DNA of 64,000 bases, taken from contig JAMFSJ010000002.1 of assembly GCA_026225255.1 (NCBI GenBank), positions 62,001 through 126,000 of the forward strand, given 5' to 3'. Both the position numbers and the translations under genes were made by a program. How positions within the stretch are numbered: position 1 is the stretch's first letter; every line of letters starts with the position of its first letter. Of the stretch, positions 17,545 to 27,220 are shown piece by piece. Source of the stretch: Methylacidimicrobium fagopyrum. GTDB taxonomy: Bacteria; Verrucomicrobiota; Verrucomicrobiia; Limisphaerales; UBA11358. The notes below the pieces were generated by a model. That model made no database searches. It was not told the DNA's origin and saw only the letters and a list, made by a program, of their open reading frames with translations.

Positions 17545-18855
17545 GTGAACGTATCCGTTGAAAATCTGGCGCCGTGCAAAAAACTGTTGCGGGTGGAATT
17601 GGACGCGAAGTCCGTGGACGAAATCTTTGATGCCGTCACCAAAGATTATTCGAAACAAGCAGCCTTGCCGGGCTTCCGTCCGGGTAAAGCGCCACAAGCC
17701 ATGGTCCTCAAGAAATACGGCACCGAAATCAAGGACGAAGCCAAGCGCAAGCTGATCGGCGATAATTATCGCAAGGCGCTCGATGAGCAGAAAATTCACG
17801 CCATCGGTTACCCCGACATCGAAGAAATCCAATTTGAACGCGGTCAGAACTTGATTTTTGCCGCAACGGTTGAAACCGCGCCGGACTTTCAATTGCCGGA
17901 ATACAAAGGTTTGACCGCGAAGGTGGAAACCAAATCCGTCACGGATGCGGACGTGGATAAAGCTTTGGAAATGTTGCGCGGTCAGCACGCGAAATTTGAA
18001 TCGGTCACGCGCGAATTGAAGGACGGCGATGTCGCGGTCGTCAATTACACGGGCACGAGCGACGGCCAGCCGTTGACGGCGTTGGCCCCGACGGCCAAAG
18101 GTTTGACGGAACAAAAAGGTTTTTGGGTTGAAATCAAAGCGGGTTCCTTCATCGCGGGTTTCAGCGAACAGTTGATCGGTGCGAAAGCGGGCGAGCAACG
18201 CACGGTCACGGTGGATTTCCCGGCGGATTTCGTGGCGAAAGAATTGTCCGGTAAAAAAGGCGTCTATCAGGTGGAAGTCGTGGAAGTGAAGGAAAAAAGC
18301 CTGCCGGAATTGAACGATGAACTCGCCAAGAAATATGGCGCGGACAACGTGGAAAAATTGACGGTCGGGGTGCGCACGGATCTGGAAAACGAATTGAAAT
18401 ATTCGCGTTCCAAGACCATCCGCCAGCAAGTCGTCGAGACGTTGTTGGAACAGTTGAATTTTGAATTGCCGGAATCAGCGGTCGCCGCGGAAACGCGCAA
18501 TGTGGTTTATGACCTCGTTCGCCAAAATACGCAACGTGGCATCGCGCGCGAACTGATCGAGACCCAGAAGGATGAAATCTACGCGGCGGCGGCGGGCAAC
18601 GCGAAGGAACGCGTGCGTCTGGCGTTCATCGTGCAGAAGATCGCCGAGCAGGAAAAGATTCAGGTCACGCAGGAAGACGCGATGCGCCGGGCGCAATCGG
18701 TGGCGATGATGAACCGGATTCCGATCGACGAATTCATCAAAGATTTACAAAAACGCAATGCGGTGAATGAACTTTATGAGCAGGTTGTGCACGAAAAAGT
18801 GTTGGACTTGCTGGAAAAGAACGCCACCATCACGGAAGTCTCCGTGGTCAAGTAA
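17545..18855 (+). CDS. tig: Trigger factor
   Basis: Protein of 436 residues from a GTG start. The ribosome-binding N-terminal domain contains the signature GFRPGKAP at 43-50. The central FKBP-type prolyl isomerase domain follows (~160-245, DVAVVNYTGTSDGQP...FIAGFSEQLIGAKAGEQRTVTVDFP), and then a long helical C-terminal chaperone domain. It binds nascent chains at the ribosome exit tunnel. In many bacteria tig precedes clpP and clpX; here it is followed 48 bases later by a TolC-type gene instead. Length and domain order are normal. Confidence 0.95.
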   Translation: MNVSVENLAPCKKLLRVELDAKSVDEIFDAVTKDYSKQAALPGFRPGKAPQAMVLKKYGTEIKDEAKRKLIGDNYRKALDEQKIHAIGYPDIEEIQFERGQNLIFAATVETAPDFQLPEYKGLTAKVETKSVTDADVDKALEMLRGQHAKFESVTRELKDGDVAVVNYTGTSDGQPLTALAPTAKGLTEQKGFWVEIKAGSFIAGFSEQLIGAKAGEQRTVTVDFPADFVAKELSGKKGVYQVEVVEVKEKSLPELNDELAKKYGADNVEKLTVGVRTDLENELKYSRSKTIRQQVVETLLEQLNFELPESAVAAETRNVVYDLVRQNTQRGIARELIETQKDEIYAAAAGNAKERVRLAFIVQKIAEQEKIQVTQEDAMRRAQSVAMMNRIPIDEFIKDLQKRNAVNELYEQVVHEKVLDLLEKNATITEVSVVK

Positions 18856-18903
18856 CTAAACAGTTACCTTGTCGGCTGGCGGGGCGTCTGGTTGGGTTTG
18901 CCA

Positions 18904-20406
18904 ATGAAAAAATTAGCTGCCGTTCTTATTTTTGCCGCCATGTTGTCGGCGGGTCGCGCGCAAACGAATGCGCCGGTCCGCGCGCTGTCTTTGCAGGATT
19001 GCATCACGGAAGCGTTGAAGCACAACTTCGACGTGCAGGTGTCGCGTTACAATCCGCAGATTGATCTCTACAATGTGTATTCGACTTATGGCGGTTGGGA
19101 TCCGCTGTTTAAGTTTTCCGGCACGCATAATTACAATACCCAGCCGAGCGGACTCAATGCCGATCAAAACCCCACTCCGGCCGTAGTCACTGAAGGAAAC
19201 TCTTTTAATTCTGAGCTTAGCGGGATACTGCCAGAAGGCTTGACCTACGACCTTACGGGCAATGTTTATAAGAACAACAACAGCTACTCCACGGTCGGCA
19301 CCAATATCTTAAATGGGGTAGAAAACTCTGGCGGTTCCATTGGCATCACGATGGCACAGCCGTTGTTAAAAAACTTCTGGATTGATGCCACCCGGTTACA
19401 GATCAAGGTCGCCAAAAATAATTTAAAAATTTCCGAGCAGGGTTTGCGCGCGCAACTCATCACGACGATCTCCGCGGTTGAGAATGCGTATTACGCCGTC
19501 AGTGCCGCCCAAGGGCAGTTGACGGTGCATCAGGATGCGTTGAAGCTGGATCAAACGCAGTTGGATCAGGACCGGCAACGGTTGGAGATTGGCACGCTGG
19601 CGCAGTTAAGTGTGCAGCAGGATGAAGCGCAGGTCGCCACCGATAAGTCCGCCGTGATCACGGCGGAAAGCGATCTGGCGGGCGATTTGCGGACTTTAAA
19701 AGGTTTGATCACCGATGACTATGCCAAGTGGCAGGCCACGGACATCGAGCTCACCGACGCTTTGGATGCGCCCCGGCAGTTGTTTGATTTGCAGGATAGC
19801 TGGAACAAAGGTTTGACGTTGCGGCCCGATTTATTGCAAGCCCAGATCACGCTGGAACAACAGGGCATTCAGTTGAAATTTGATCGCAACCAAATTTATC
19901 CCGAATTGGATTTGATCGGCAGTTTTGGTTACAACGGTTCTGGCCAGGAATATAACGATGTGTTCCGCCAATACGCGGATCAGAACAGTCCGTTTTACTC
20001 TTACGGCGCGAAGTTATCGATTCCGTTGGGCAATGTTACAGCTCGTAATACTTTAAAATCCGACAAGGTCACTGAACAGCAGGATTTACTCAAGCTTAAG
20101 CAGATTGAGCAAACCATCATGGTGCAGATTGACAACGCGATCGGTGATGCTAAATCTGATTTTGAAAATGTGGCAGCCACGAAGGAAGCGCGCGTTTACG
20201 CCGAAGCCGCGCTGGATGCCGAGCAAAAAACGTATGCGGTCGGCAAAGCGACCACGTTTGAAGTATTGCAATATCAAATCAAGCTGACCAATGCGCGTTC
20301 GGCTGAAATTGCGGCACTCGTTCAATACCAACAAGACTTGTGCAACCTCGCCCAACAGGAAGGTAGCACGCTGCAACGTCGCGGTTTGGATATTGAAGTG
20401 AAGTAA
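18904..20406 (+). CDS. TolC-family outer membrane efflux protein
   Basis: Protein of 500 residues from ATG 18904 (MKKLAAVLIFAAMLSAGRA signal peptide, mature start near QTNAP). An in-frame TTG at 18892 is less likely. The body is made of long helical segments with the outer-membrane-efflux repeat pattern: LSLQDCITEALKHNFDVQVSRY near the start, QLDQDRQRLEIGTLAQLSVQQDEAQVATDKSAV mid-protein, and the second repeat ending AEQKTYAVGKATTFEVLQYQIKLTNARSAEIAALVQYQQDLCNL. Such proteins form trimeric outer-membrane channels for RND, ABC or type I secretion pumps. No pump or membrane-fusion gene is adjacent, so the partner is elsewhere. Confidence 0.9.
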   Translation: MKKLAAVLIFAAMLSAGRAQTNAPVRALSLQDCITEALKHNFDVQVSRYNPQIDLYNVYSTYGGWDPLFKFSGTHNYNTQPSGLNADQNPTPAVVTEGNSFNSELSGILPEGLTYDLTGNVYKNNNSYSTVGTNILNGVENSGGSIGITMAQPLLKNFWIDATRLQIKVAKNNLKISEQGLRAQLITTISAVENAYYAVSAAQGQLTVHQDALKLDQTQLDQDRQRLEIGTLAQLSVQQDEAQVATDKSAVITAESDLAGDLRTLKGLITDDYAKWQATDIELTDALDAPRQLFDLQDSWNKGLTLRPDLLQAQITLEQQGIQLKFDRNQIYPELDLIGSFGYNGSGQEYNDVFRQYADQNSPFYSYGAKLSIPLGNVTARNTLKSDKVTEQQDLLKLKQIEQTIMVQIDNAIGDAKSDFENVAATKEARVYAEAALDAEQKTYAVGKATTFEVLQYQIKLTNARSAEIAALVQYQQDLCNLAQQEGSTLQRRGLDIEVK

Positions 20407-21525
20407 TTGCGCCCACGTCGCCTAGACCAGCGGTGCGGTCGCCCCAGTTTGATTTCGGCTTCGTCCCCGCCGGTTAAAAATGGATCAAGGTGGCTGGCTA
20501 TCGTGGCTCATTTCTCCCTCGAACAGATCTGGATTATTGGCCAGATCCATCGTCGCCTCCCCGGATCAAATAGGCTTCCGCAAGGTGCTTAGCTTCAACG
20601 AATTAACATGTTTGTGTTGCCAAATAACACGGACATGTATCTAACCCCCGATCGAGTTTCATGAGAATATGAACTCATGCAACGGGTTGAGATTAAGAAC
20701 GTTGCGAATAAAAATTTCGGTGAATCTAAAGCCAGTAAATCAGCCGGCGATAGGTTTGACGCCCCAAAAAAAATTATGAACTCGACGGAAAATAGCCTGA
20801 AGCGGATTTACTCTTATTTAGCATCCACCTCTGGCGCGTTGGCGCCGGCGCCGGTGAAGCGGGCCGCCAGATATTCACCGTTAGTGGAGAGCCCCGAAGG
20901 CTCGGCGTCGGATTGGAACATGGAAATCTTGGTCGTGGGTGCGATCTTGGAAAATGATGAATCGCGCCAATATCAAAAATGTCTTTCCCGGCTCACGGTG
21001 GAAATCCTGCCGCCGGCCTTGAATCAGAGTGCGCTCATTCCCAGTTATAGCCGGACGGTGCTGAATTAATTGTTGGTCAGCGGATAGTTGGTGAGGTGCG
21101 GTCAACGTCAGTAAATACGGGCGAGAATACTTGGGGAAGCTTGTTATTTGAAACCGGATTGGGTGAATCAATGGCAAATCCTGCAATCGCATTGGTTTAT
21201 CAATGTCTGCTTAAATTATCTCATTTTTTTTTGGTTGCTTCACAAATGGGCAAATAGCCGCAAAGCCCCTCCTCACTCACAGTCCGATTGCTAGCCTGTT
21301 TCGCGGGGCGGTATCATTTCTGTAAAGCATTTATCTTCAACGAGACAACATAGATATATATCGAGCGAAAATATCCGACCGTGATCCGCCGCCAGGTTTT
21401 TTATGCCCGGCACGTAAGGTCAATTGTGCAGTCTCTCTGGCTAGCTAAGTGGCGGCGGCTGGTCTCTGCGACCCCGCCGCGCTCCGTTCGGTTCTGTCGC
21501 CTGCGCGACATTTTCCGGCTGACGC
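20407..21525. other. Gene-poor region
   Basis: This 1.1-kb stretch between the TolC gene and the GH20 gene has no recognisable gene apart from one weak frame (20677-21069). Two short similar tracts, around 20590-20610 (CTTCAACGAATTAACAT) and 21330-21350 (CTTCAACGAGACAACAT), flank most of it. The base composition is more mixed than in the surrounding genes. It could be a decayed insertion or gene remnant. No transposase motif, tRNA or structured RNA was recognised. Confidence 0.5.
20677..21069 (+). CDS. Doubtful hypothetical protein, possibly a gene remnant
   Basis: A 130-residue frame from ATG 20677. No domain, signal peptide or membrane segment is evident. The central part (SLKRIYSYLASTSGALAPAPVKRAARYSPL) and the end (MEILVVGAILENDESRQYQKCLSRLTVEILPP) are not obviously random, but no family is recognised and no ribosome-binding site is clear. 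It lies alone in the gene-poor region and may be a fragment of a decayed gene. Confidence 0.2.
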   Translation: MQRVEIKNVANKNFGESKASKSAGDRFDAPKKIMNSTENSLKRIYSYLASTSGALAPAPVKRAARYSPLVESPEGSASDWNMEILVVGAILENDESRQYQKCLSRLTVEILPPALNQSALIPSYSRTVLN

Positions 21526-23145
21526 TTAATCCGGCTTGGGCGTCGTGGCCGCTGGTTGGAGCGGGAATGGAGCGGCTTTTTGGAGTGAACCTTGCGGGTC
21601 GGCGGCATCATAATAATGAAGGCCTTGGGCTTGGTATTGGGTGAAAAATGGTTTCATGCGTTCGCTGAATTGGGCGAAATCGCGTTGGGCGTCCGGCGTC
21701 CACGCCATTTCTGCCAAGGCGGCCAAACGCGGCATCGTCATGAACTGAAGATAGGGAACGCTGGTGATATGCTCGGCCCAGAGACAGCCTTCAACGCCGA
21801 GAATCTGTTGGCGTTGGGCGGCGGATACATCGTTGGGAATGATGGGGCCGAGGTAAACGCGTTCCGGCGTGTTGACGAGTCGCCAGCCGATTTTTTTGTA
21901 ACTGTCGTCCTGCGGATAATCAAAGTAGCAAGGCGCCCGCGGCGTAAGCACTACGGAATAACCGCCGTCCAAGGCGGCTTTCAACATTTCCGGTTTGTTG
22001 TGCCGCCACCAGAAAATGACCGTGCCCGCCACGGGTTTGGCAGCGACGATTTCATCCCAGCCGGCGGGTGTGCGGCCTTGGGCTTGGATGAATTTTGCGA
22101 TGTGATCGGCAAAACGATTTTCCAACTGCAAGGTGTTTTGCAGGCCATCGGCTTTTAATTTTTTGATGAGGTCCGGGTTTTTATTCCAACTGGCGCGATT
22201 TACCTCATCGCCGCCAAAATGAATCCACGACGAAGGGAAAATTTGCATCGTCGCCAGGAGCACGTTTTGAAGAAAATCATACGTTTCCGGGCGGGCGGGA
22301 TTAAAAGTCTGGCTGCCGCCATCGAGTTGGGGATAAGCGCGAACGGCTGCGCCGGCATGGCCGGGCATGTCAATTTCTGGCACGATGACAATGTGCCGTT
22401 GCGCGGCGTAAGCGATGAGTTCCTGCATCTCGGCGCGGGTATAAAAATACGCCGGCGCATTGGTATCAACATGGTCAGTATGATCCGGCGAGTCGGTGTA
22501 ATGGCCCTGCGCGCCAATCTGAGTGAGTTTGGGATATTGACTGATTTCCAATCGCCACGCTTGGCTGTCCGCCAGGTGGAGGTGGAGACGGTTCAATTTA
22601 TAACCCGCCATCGTATCAATGAGTTGCCGGATTGTGGCGGGGGCGAAGAAGTTACGGCTGACATCGAGCATGAATCCCCGCCAGACATAACGCGGCGCAT
22701 CTTCGATCTGGACGAATGGAATTTCCGACGCAGTAGCGGGCATCAATTGGGATAATGTTTGGCAGCCGTAAAACGCACCGGCGGTGGTTCGGGCGCGGAC
22801 CGTTATGCCCTGCGCGTTCACTTCCAGAGAATACGCTTCATCGCCCAATTTTTCCGCGCCTTGCGTGGTCAAAGAAATGCGGTTGGTCGTCGCCGCCGGG
22901 TCGCGGGTCAAATGCAATTTATCGGCCAGCAACGCCGCTTCATTGGTAAATAAAGTATCGGTGACAATCACCGTTTGGGCGTCGAGCGCGAAATGTCCGG
23001 GCGCTTGAGTCACCGTGGCCGGCAGGGGAATTAGATTCAACTGGGCCGGCCGCGCCACGCCCGCTGACAGCAAAAAAATCAAAGCCACCCAACCCCGTAA
23101 ATCAAACCGTTGGTGCCAGCCGAGTTGTCTTTTCATTTGTCGCAT
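21526..23145 (-). CDS. Secreted beta-N-acetylhexosaminidase, GH20
   Basis: Protein of 539 residues with an N-terminal signal segment (ALIFLLSAGVARPA); a second ATG three codons in is equally possible. The GH20b domain (~35-150) is followed by the GH20 catalytic barrel starting YVWRGFMLDVSRNFF, with HLHLADSQAWRLEI, PEIDMPGHAGAAV and the catalytic Asp313-Glu314 pair in IHFGGDEVNRASW. The enzyme removes terminal GlcNAc or GalNAc from chitin oligomers, glycans or peptidoglycan fragments by substrate-assisted catalysis in the periplasm or outside. It diverges from the large sensor kinase gene at 23414, and a ROK kinase lies downstream of that system, suggesting an amino-sugar locus. Confidence 0.93.
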   Translation of the reverse strand: MRQMKRQLGWHQRFDLRGWVALIFLLSAGVARPAQLNLIPLPATVTQAPGHFALDAQTVIVTDTLFTNEAALLADKLHLTRDPAATTNRISLTTQGAEKLGDEAYSLEVNAQGITVRARTTAGAFYGCQTLSQLMPATASEIPFVQIEDAPRYVWRGFMLDVSRNFFAPATIRQLIDTMAGYKLNRLHLHLADSQAWRLEISQYPKLTQIGAQGHYTDSPDHTDHVDTNAPAYFYTRAEMQELIAYAAQRHIVIVPEIDMPGHAGAAVRAYPQLDGGSQTFNPARPETYDFLQNVLLATMQIFPSSWIHFGGDEVNRASWNKNPDLIKKLKADGLQNTLQLENRFADHIAKFIQAQGRTPAGWDEIVAAKPVAGTVIFWWRHNKPEMLKAALDGGYSVVLTPRAPCYFDYPQDDSYKKIGWRLVNTPERVYLGPIIPNDVSAAQRQQILGVEGCLWAEHITSVPYLQFMTMPRLAALAEMAWTPDAQRDFAQFSERMKPFFTQYQAQGLHYYDAADPQGSLQKAAPFPLQPAATTPKPD

Positions 23146-23413
23146 ACGTTTTCCCGAAAATTCCCAAAATTATTTTAAGCCGCTCAGCGTCCGGTTGGTA
23201 TCCGTCGTCGAGGTTTTTTAATTCGCGCCCGCTCCCAAGCAGGTTCAATTTATTATTCTTTTTTTGGCCGTTCGCAGCTAGGGCATAAACATGCCCTGAT
23301 AATCTTTTGCGCGGATCGGTAGCTTTAGATTTTCGCTTTGCTCTGTTATTGGATTTACCGGAGAATTAGGGTCTAGGGATGAGCTGTTTAAAGAACACAA
23401 CGAGTTGATATTG

Positions 23414-26400
23414 ATGCTGCTGCGCCAAAAAATTCACTTGGGGATGATGGTCGGGCTGGTGTTACTGCTCGTGGGAAATCTTTCGCGGGCGCAGGTGGCG
23501 CCAACTTCGGAAGGTTCGTCGGCCTCGCCCTTTTTCATTCGCTCTTGGGAAGTCGGGCAGGGATTGCCAAGCAGCACGGTCACCGCCATAACGCAGACGC
23601 GCGATGGGTATCTTTGGCTGGGCACGGAAGCCGGTTTGGCGCGGTTCGATGGCGTTCAATATCGCGTGTTCGGTTTGCGGGACGGATTGAAAAATCTGCA
23701 GATTTCAGCGTTGCTCGAAGACCACGCCGGCACGCTTTGGATCGGCACGGCGGGCGGCGGTTTGGGAAAAATGACGGCGGGCAAAATTGAGATGTTCACG
23801 CTCAAAGACGGGCTGGCGGGCGATTCCATCAGTTCCTTGCTGGAAGCGACGAACGGCGATATTTGGATCGGCACCCACACGGGTTTGAGCCGTTGGCACG
23901 CCGGTAAATTTGCGGCGCCGGGTAAAGTGATCAAGCCGCCTTTTGTCTTCGATCTGGCGAAAGATCATCATGGTAACATTTGGGTGGCGACGTTGCACAC
24001 CGGGCTGCTGCGGTTTCATGACGGCCAATTTTCCGTGGCGGATGGCGAAAGCGGATTGAGCACGATCACGAATAATCCCCGCTGTCTGTTGGTGGATAAT
24101 CAAGACCGGGTCTGGGCGGGGATGCGCGAGAAAAATTTGTTATGCTGGGACAACGGTAAAATTACTTTCTATGGCACGAATGAAGGTTTCCCGGCCGTCA
24201 TCCTCAACCGGCTGGCGCAAACGGCCGATGGCACCATTTGGGCGGGTTCATTGGACGAAGGTTTATTCTATTTTCAGAACGGACGTTTCAATGTCTTGCG
24301 GAAAAAAGACGGTTTGCCGGACGATGCGGTTTTGTCGTTATTCGCGGGTCAGGAACAGTTGCTCTGGATTGGCACGCGTTCCGGCGGTTTGAGCCGGCTT
24401 AATTCCCGAAAATTATCCGTATATCATGCGATGGCGGGTGATTCCACGCGGCTCGTGCGTTCGCTGGCGCAGACCACGAACGGCGATCTGTGGGTGGGCA
24501 CTTTTGGGCAGGGCGTTTTTCGCTGGCAGGGCGCGCAATTTGATCAGGCCAAAATCGAACACGCGCCTATTCGCCTCGATAATCTGACCGAATTGATGGT
24601 GGAAGCTTTATTCGGCGCGAGCGATGGCAGTTTATGGTGGGGCGCCGGGCCGCACTTGTATCAAACCAAAAACGGCAACGCGCTGTATTACTACGACAAT
24701 GGCTGGCTGAGCGGCGACCGCGTTTGGTCTTTGTGCGAAGCGCTGGGCGGCGGCATCTGGGTCGGCACTTTCAACGGTCAATTGCGATTGGTGTCGGGCA
24801 CGAATATCACCACGATCAAAGGTTTGTCTGGCAAACCCATCACGTCGCTGGTGGAACAACCGGATGGCACACTGTGGATCGGTTCGCTCGGCGACGGGTT
24901 GTTGCAATGGAAGAACGGAAAATTAACCACCTTCACCACCGCGAACGGTTTGGGTAGCGATTTGATCCGCACGTTGTCGCTGGATGCGGACGGCACCGTG
25001 TGGATCGGCACAGACGGCGGCGGGTTGACGCGTTTTGCAGATGGGAAATTTACGGCCTTCACCACGGAACAAGGATTGATCAACGACACAGTGCTCCAGA
25101 TTTTGAGCGATGACGACAACGGTTTATGGCTGGGTTTTAATCAAGGTATTTGCCGCGTGAGCAAACGCGTCATCGGCGACGTGGCCGAAGGCCGGGGACA
25201 CACGTTGCATCCCTTGATCTTCGGCACCACGGACGGCATGCCGACCGAGGAATGTGTGGGCAACTTCGGCGCGGCCTTGAAAACTGCCGACGGCTTGCTG
25301 CGTTTCGCCACCACGAAAGGCATTGTGGTCATTGATCCGCACAAACAATTAACGCATATCTCGGTGCCCGCAGTCATCGTGGAACAAGTCTTGGTGGACG
25401 GCCAACCGCTGGCGGCTTCGGAAAAAACGGACGCGTCCGAACCGCCCATTTTTCAGACGACGCCGGGCCGCCACAATTTTGAAATCCGTTATACCGGTTT
25501 GAGTTTCAATGCGCCGGAACGCGTGCGATTCAAATACCGTTTGGACGGCTGGGATTCGGATTGGGTGGACGTGGGCGACGAACGCATCGCGCGCTACAAC
25601 GTGCCGCCGGGGACGTATCACTTTCACGTCATCGCCTGCAATAGCAACGGGCAGTGGAACGAAGTGGGGGCGACCTTGACCCTCGAAGTGCCGCCGCACT
25701 TCTGGCAGTCCAACTGGTTCGGCGTTCCGTGCAGCCTGCTGTTAATCGCGGCGGTGGCCGTCCTCGTCCGGTGGCTGGAGCGGAGTCGTTACCGTGCCCA
25801 GTTGAAACGGTTGAAACAGGAAGAAGCGACGAACAAGGAACGTTCCCGCATCGCCCGCGATTTGCACGATGAACTAGGTTCCAGTCTGACCTCGATTGCG
25901 ATGTTGAGCGACCTCGGCCAATTTAATCCGTCGCGCGAGGAACGGTTGACGAAGCTGGAAAAGCGCGTGCAAAAAATTTCTGCATCCGCCCTCTACACCG
26001 TGCGTTCGTTGGATGAAATCGTCTGGGCCATTAATCCGCGCAACGATTCCCTGGAAAGTTTGCTGTCGTATCTCACCCAGTGCACGCGCGAACATTTTGA
26101 AAACCAAGAGTTGTCCTGCCGCTTCCGCATCCCGCACAACGTGCCGGAATTGCGCTTGCTGCCGGAACTGCGGCATAACGTTTTTCTCATCGTGAAAGGG
26201 GCGTTGGACAACACGCAGAAATACGCGCAGGCCAGTGAAGTCTGTCTCGGCGCCAAAGTCAGCGGTTCCCGCGTCGAGATCAGCGTGCAGGATAACGGCA
26301 TCGGTTTTGATCAGGCGGCAGTCGCTTCAACGCAACGCACCGGCTTGGATCACATGCGGCGGCGGGCGGGAAATCTCGGCGGCCAACTCATCGTGGAAAC

Positions 26401-26476
26401 TCAACCCGGGCAGGGCACGACCGTGAAGTTGATATTGAACGTTGCCCTCAACCACACGGGACGGGAAAATAAATGA
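23414..26476 (+). CDS. Periplasmic beta-propeller sensor histidine kinase (Reg_prop/Y_Y_Y)
   Basis: Protein of 1020 residues from ATG 23414; a TTG three codons upstream was rejected. A signal peptide (to NLSRA) is followed by about a dozen two-component propeller repeats (WLGTEAGLARFDG, LWIGTRSGGLSRLN, VWIGTDGGGLTRFADG), a Y_Y_Y domain (FKYRLDGWDSDWVDVGDERIARYNVPPGTYHFHV) and one membrane helix (SLLLIAAVAVLV). The cytoplasmic kinase core is HisKA_3 with His818 in RIARDLHDELGSSL and an HATPase (DNGIGF, TGLDHMRRRAGNLGGQL). It should autophosphorylate on sensing an external ligand, probably a carbohydrate, and pass phosphate to the regulator encoded next, whose start overlaps by 4 bases. Confidence 0.92.
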   Translation: MLLRQKIHLGMMVGLVLLLVGNLSRAQVAPTSEGSSASPFFIRSWEVGQGLPSSTVTAITQTRDGYLWLGTEAGLARFDGVQYRVFGLRDGLKNLQISALLEDHAGTLWIGTAGGGLGKMTAGKIEMFTLKDGLAGDSISSLLEATNGDIWIGTHTGLSRWHAGKFAAPGKVIKPPFVFDLAKDHHGNIWVATLHTGLLRFHDGQFSVADGESGLSTITNNPRCLLVDNQDRVWAGMREKNLLCWDNGKITFYGTNEGFPAVILNRLAQTADGTIWAGSLDEGLFYFQNGRFNVLRKKDGLPDDAVLSLFAGQEQLLWIGTRSGGLSRLNSRKLSVYHAMAGDSTRLVRSLAQTTNGDLWVGTFGQGVFRWQGAQFDQAKIEHAPIRLDNLTELMVEALFGASDGSLWWGAGPHLYQTKNGNALYYYDNGWLSGDRVWSLCEALGGGIWVGTFNGQLRLVSGTNITTIKGLSGKPITSLVEQPDGTLWIGSLGDGLLQWKNGKLTTFTTANGLGSDLIRTLSLDADGTVWIGTDGGGLTRFADGKFTAFTTEQGLINDTVLQILSDDDNGLWLGFNQGICRVSKRVIGDVAEGRGHTLHPLIFGTTDGMPTEECVGNFGAALKTADGLLRFATTKGIVVIDPHKQLTHISVPAVIVEQVLVDGQPLAASEKTDASEPPIFQTTPGRHNFEIRYTGLSFNAPERVRFKYRLDGWDSDWVDVGDERIARYNVPPGTYHFHVIACNSNGQWNEVGATLTLEVPPHFWQSNWFGVPCSLLLIAAVAVLVRWLERSRYRAQLKRLKQEEATNKERSRIARDLHDELGSSLTSIAMLSDLGQFNPSREERLTKLEKRVQKISASALYTVRSLDEIVWAINPRNDSLESLLSYLTQCTREHFENQELSCRFRIPHNVPELRLLPELRHNVFLIVKGALDNTQKYAQASEVCLGAKVSGSRVEISVQDNGIGFDQAAVASTQRTGLDHMRRRAGNLGGQLIVETQPGQGTTVKLILNVALNHTGRENK

Positions 26477-27117
26477 GTTCTTTCATCAAAGTGGCCATTG
26501 TGGACGACAAGCCTGAGATTCGGCATAACCTGGCCGAATTGATTGAAGAATCGGCCAACTTGAAGCTGGTCGGCGTGTTTGAAAATGGTTTGATCGCGCT
26601 CGAAGAAATCCCCCGCGTTTTGCCGGATGTCGTGATCATGGATATTGAGATGCCCGGCATGAACGGCGTGGAATGTGTGCGGCGGCTCAAACTCAAACTG
26701 CCAGCGGTGAATTTTCTCATGCTCACGGTTTATGAAGACAGCGAGGTGCTGTTCGAATCGCTCAAAGCCGGCGCGGGTGGTTATCTGCTCAAGCGCACCT
26801 CCTTCACGCGGTTGTTGCAGGCGATCGAAGAATTGCAAGCCGGCGGCTCGCCCATGACGCCGCAAATCGCGCGCGCCGTGACCCAGTTTTTTTCCAATAT
26901 GCGGCCGACCGTCGCTCCGCCGCAGCCGGAGCTGGAAACTCTGACGCCCGGGCAGAAAAATTTTCTCGATGAACTGGCGCAAGGTTACAGCTACAAAGAA
27001 ATCGCCGACCACCTCGGCATCACCGTCCACGGCGTGCGCAATTACATCCGCAAGATCTACGAAAAACTTCAAGTCCATTCGCGCACCGAAGCGTTGAATA
27101 AATATCTGAAGCGGTAA
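26473..27117 (+). CDS. NarL/FixJ-family response regulator
   Basis: Protein of 214 residues. The receiver domain has acidic pair Asp11-Asp12, phospho-acceptor Asp57 (VVIMDIEMPGMNG), Thr84 and Lys107 (YLLKRTS). The C-terminal LuxR-type helix-turn-helix runs from LTPGQKNFLDELAQGYSYKEIADHLGITVHGVRNYIRKIYEKL. The start overlaps the kinase stop by 4 bases, so the two form a coupled two-component system. Target genes are unknown; the adjacent GH20 and ROK genes are plausible candidates. All residues for phosphorylation are intact. Confidence 0.95.
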   Translation: MSSFIKVAIVDDKPEIRHNLAELIEESANLKLVGVFENGLIALEEIPRVLPDVVIMDIEMPGMNGVECVRRLKLKLPAVNFLMLTVYEDSEVLFESLKAGAGGYLLKRTSFTRLLQAIEELQAGGSPMTPQIARAVTQFFSNMRPTVAPPQPELETLTPGQKNFLDELAQGYSYKEIADHLGITVHGVRNYIRKIYEKLQVHSRTEALNKYLKR

Positions 27118-27220
27118 GATTTTTTCGCGTGCGGCATGTCTTTCGTAGCTCCCCTGCAGCTTGATAATTCTTGCCTTTGCCCGCAATATCCGCAACTTAA
27201 CGCCCAAGCATTTTCACATC

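Noticed and set aside
17470-18429. Minus-strand frame of 319 codons opposite tig
   Set aside because: Phe/Arg/His-rich composition and complete overlap with trigger factor; no motif.
23280-23297. Small palindrome AGGGCAT-AAAC-ATGCCCT upstream of the sensor kinase
   Set aside because: Could be an operator or hairpin, but it has no T-tract and no second copy in the window, so no function can be supported.
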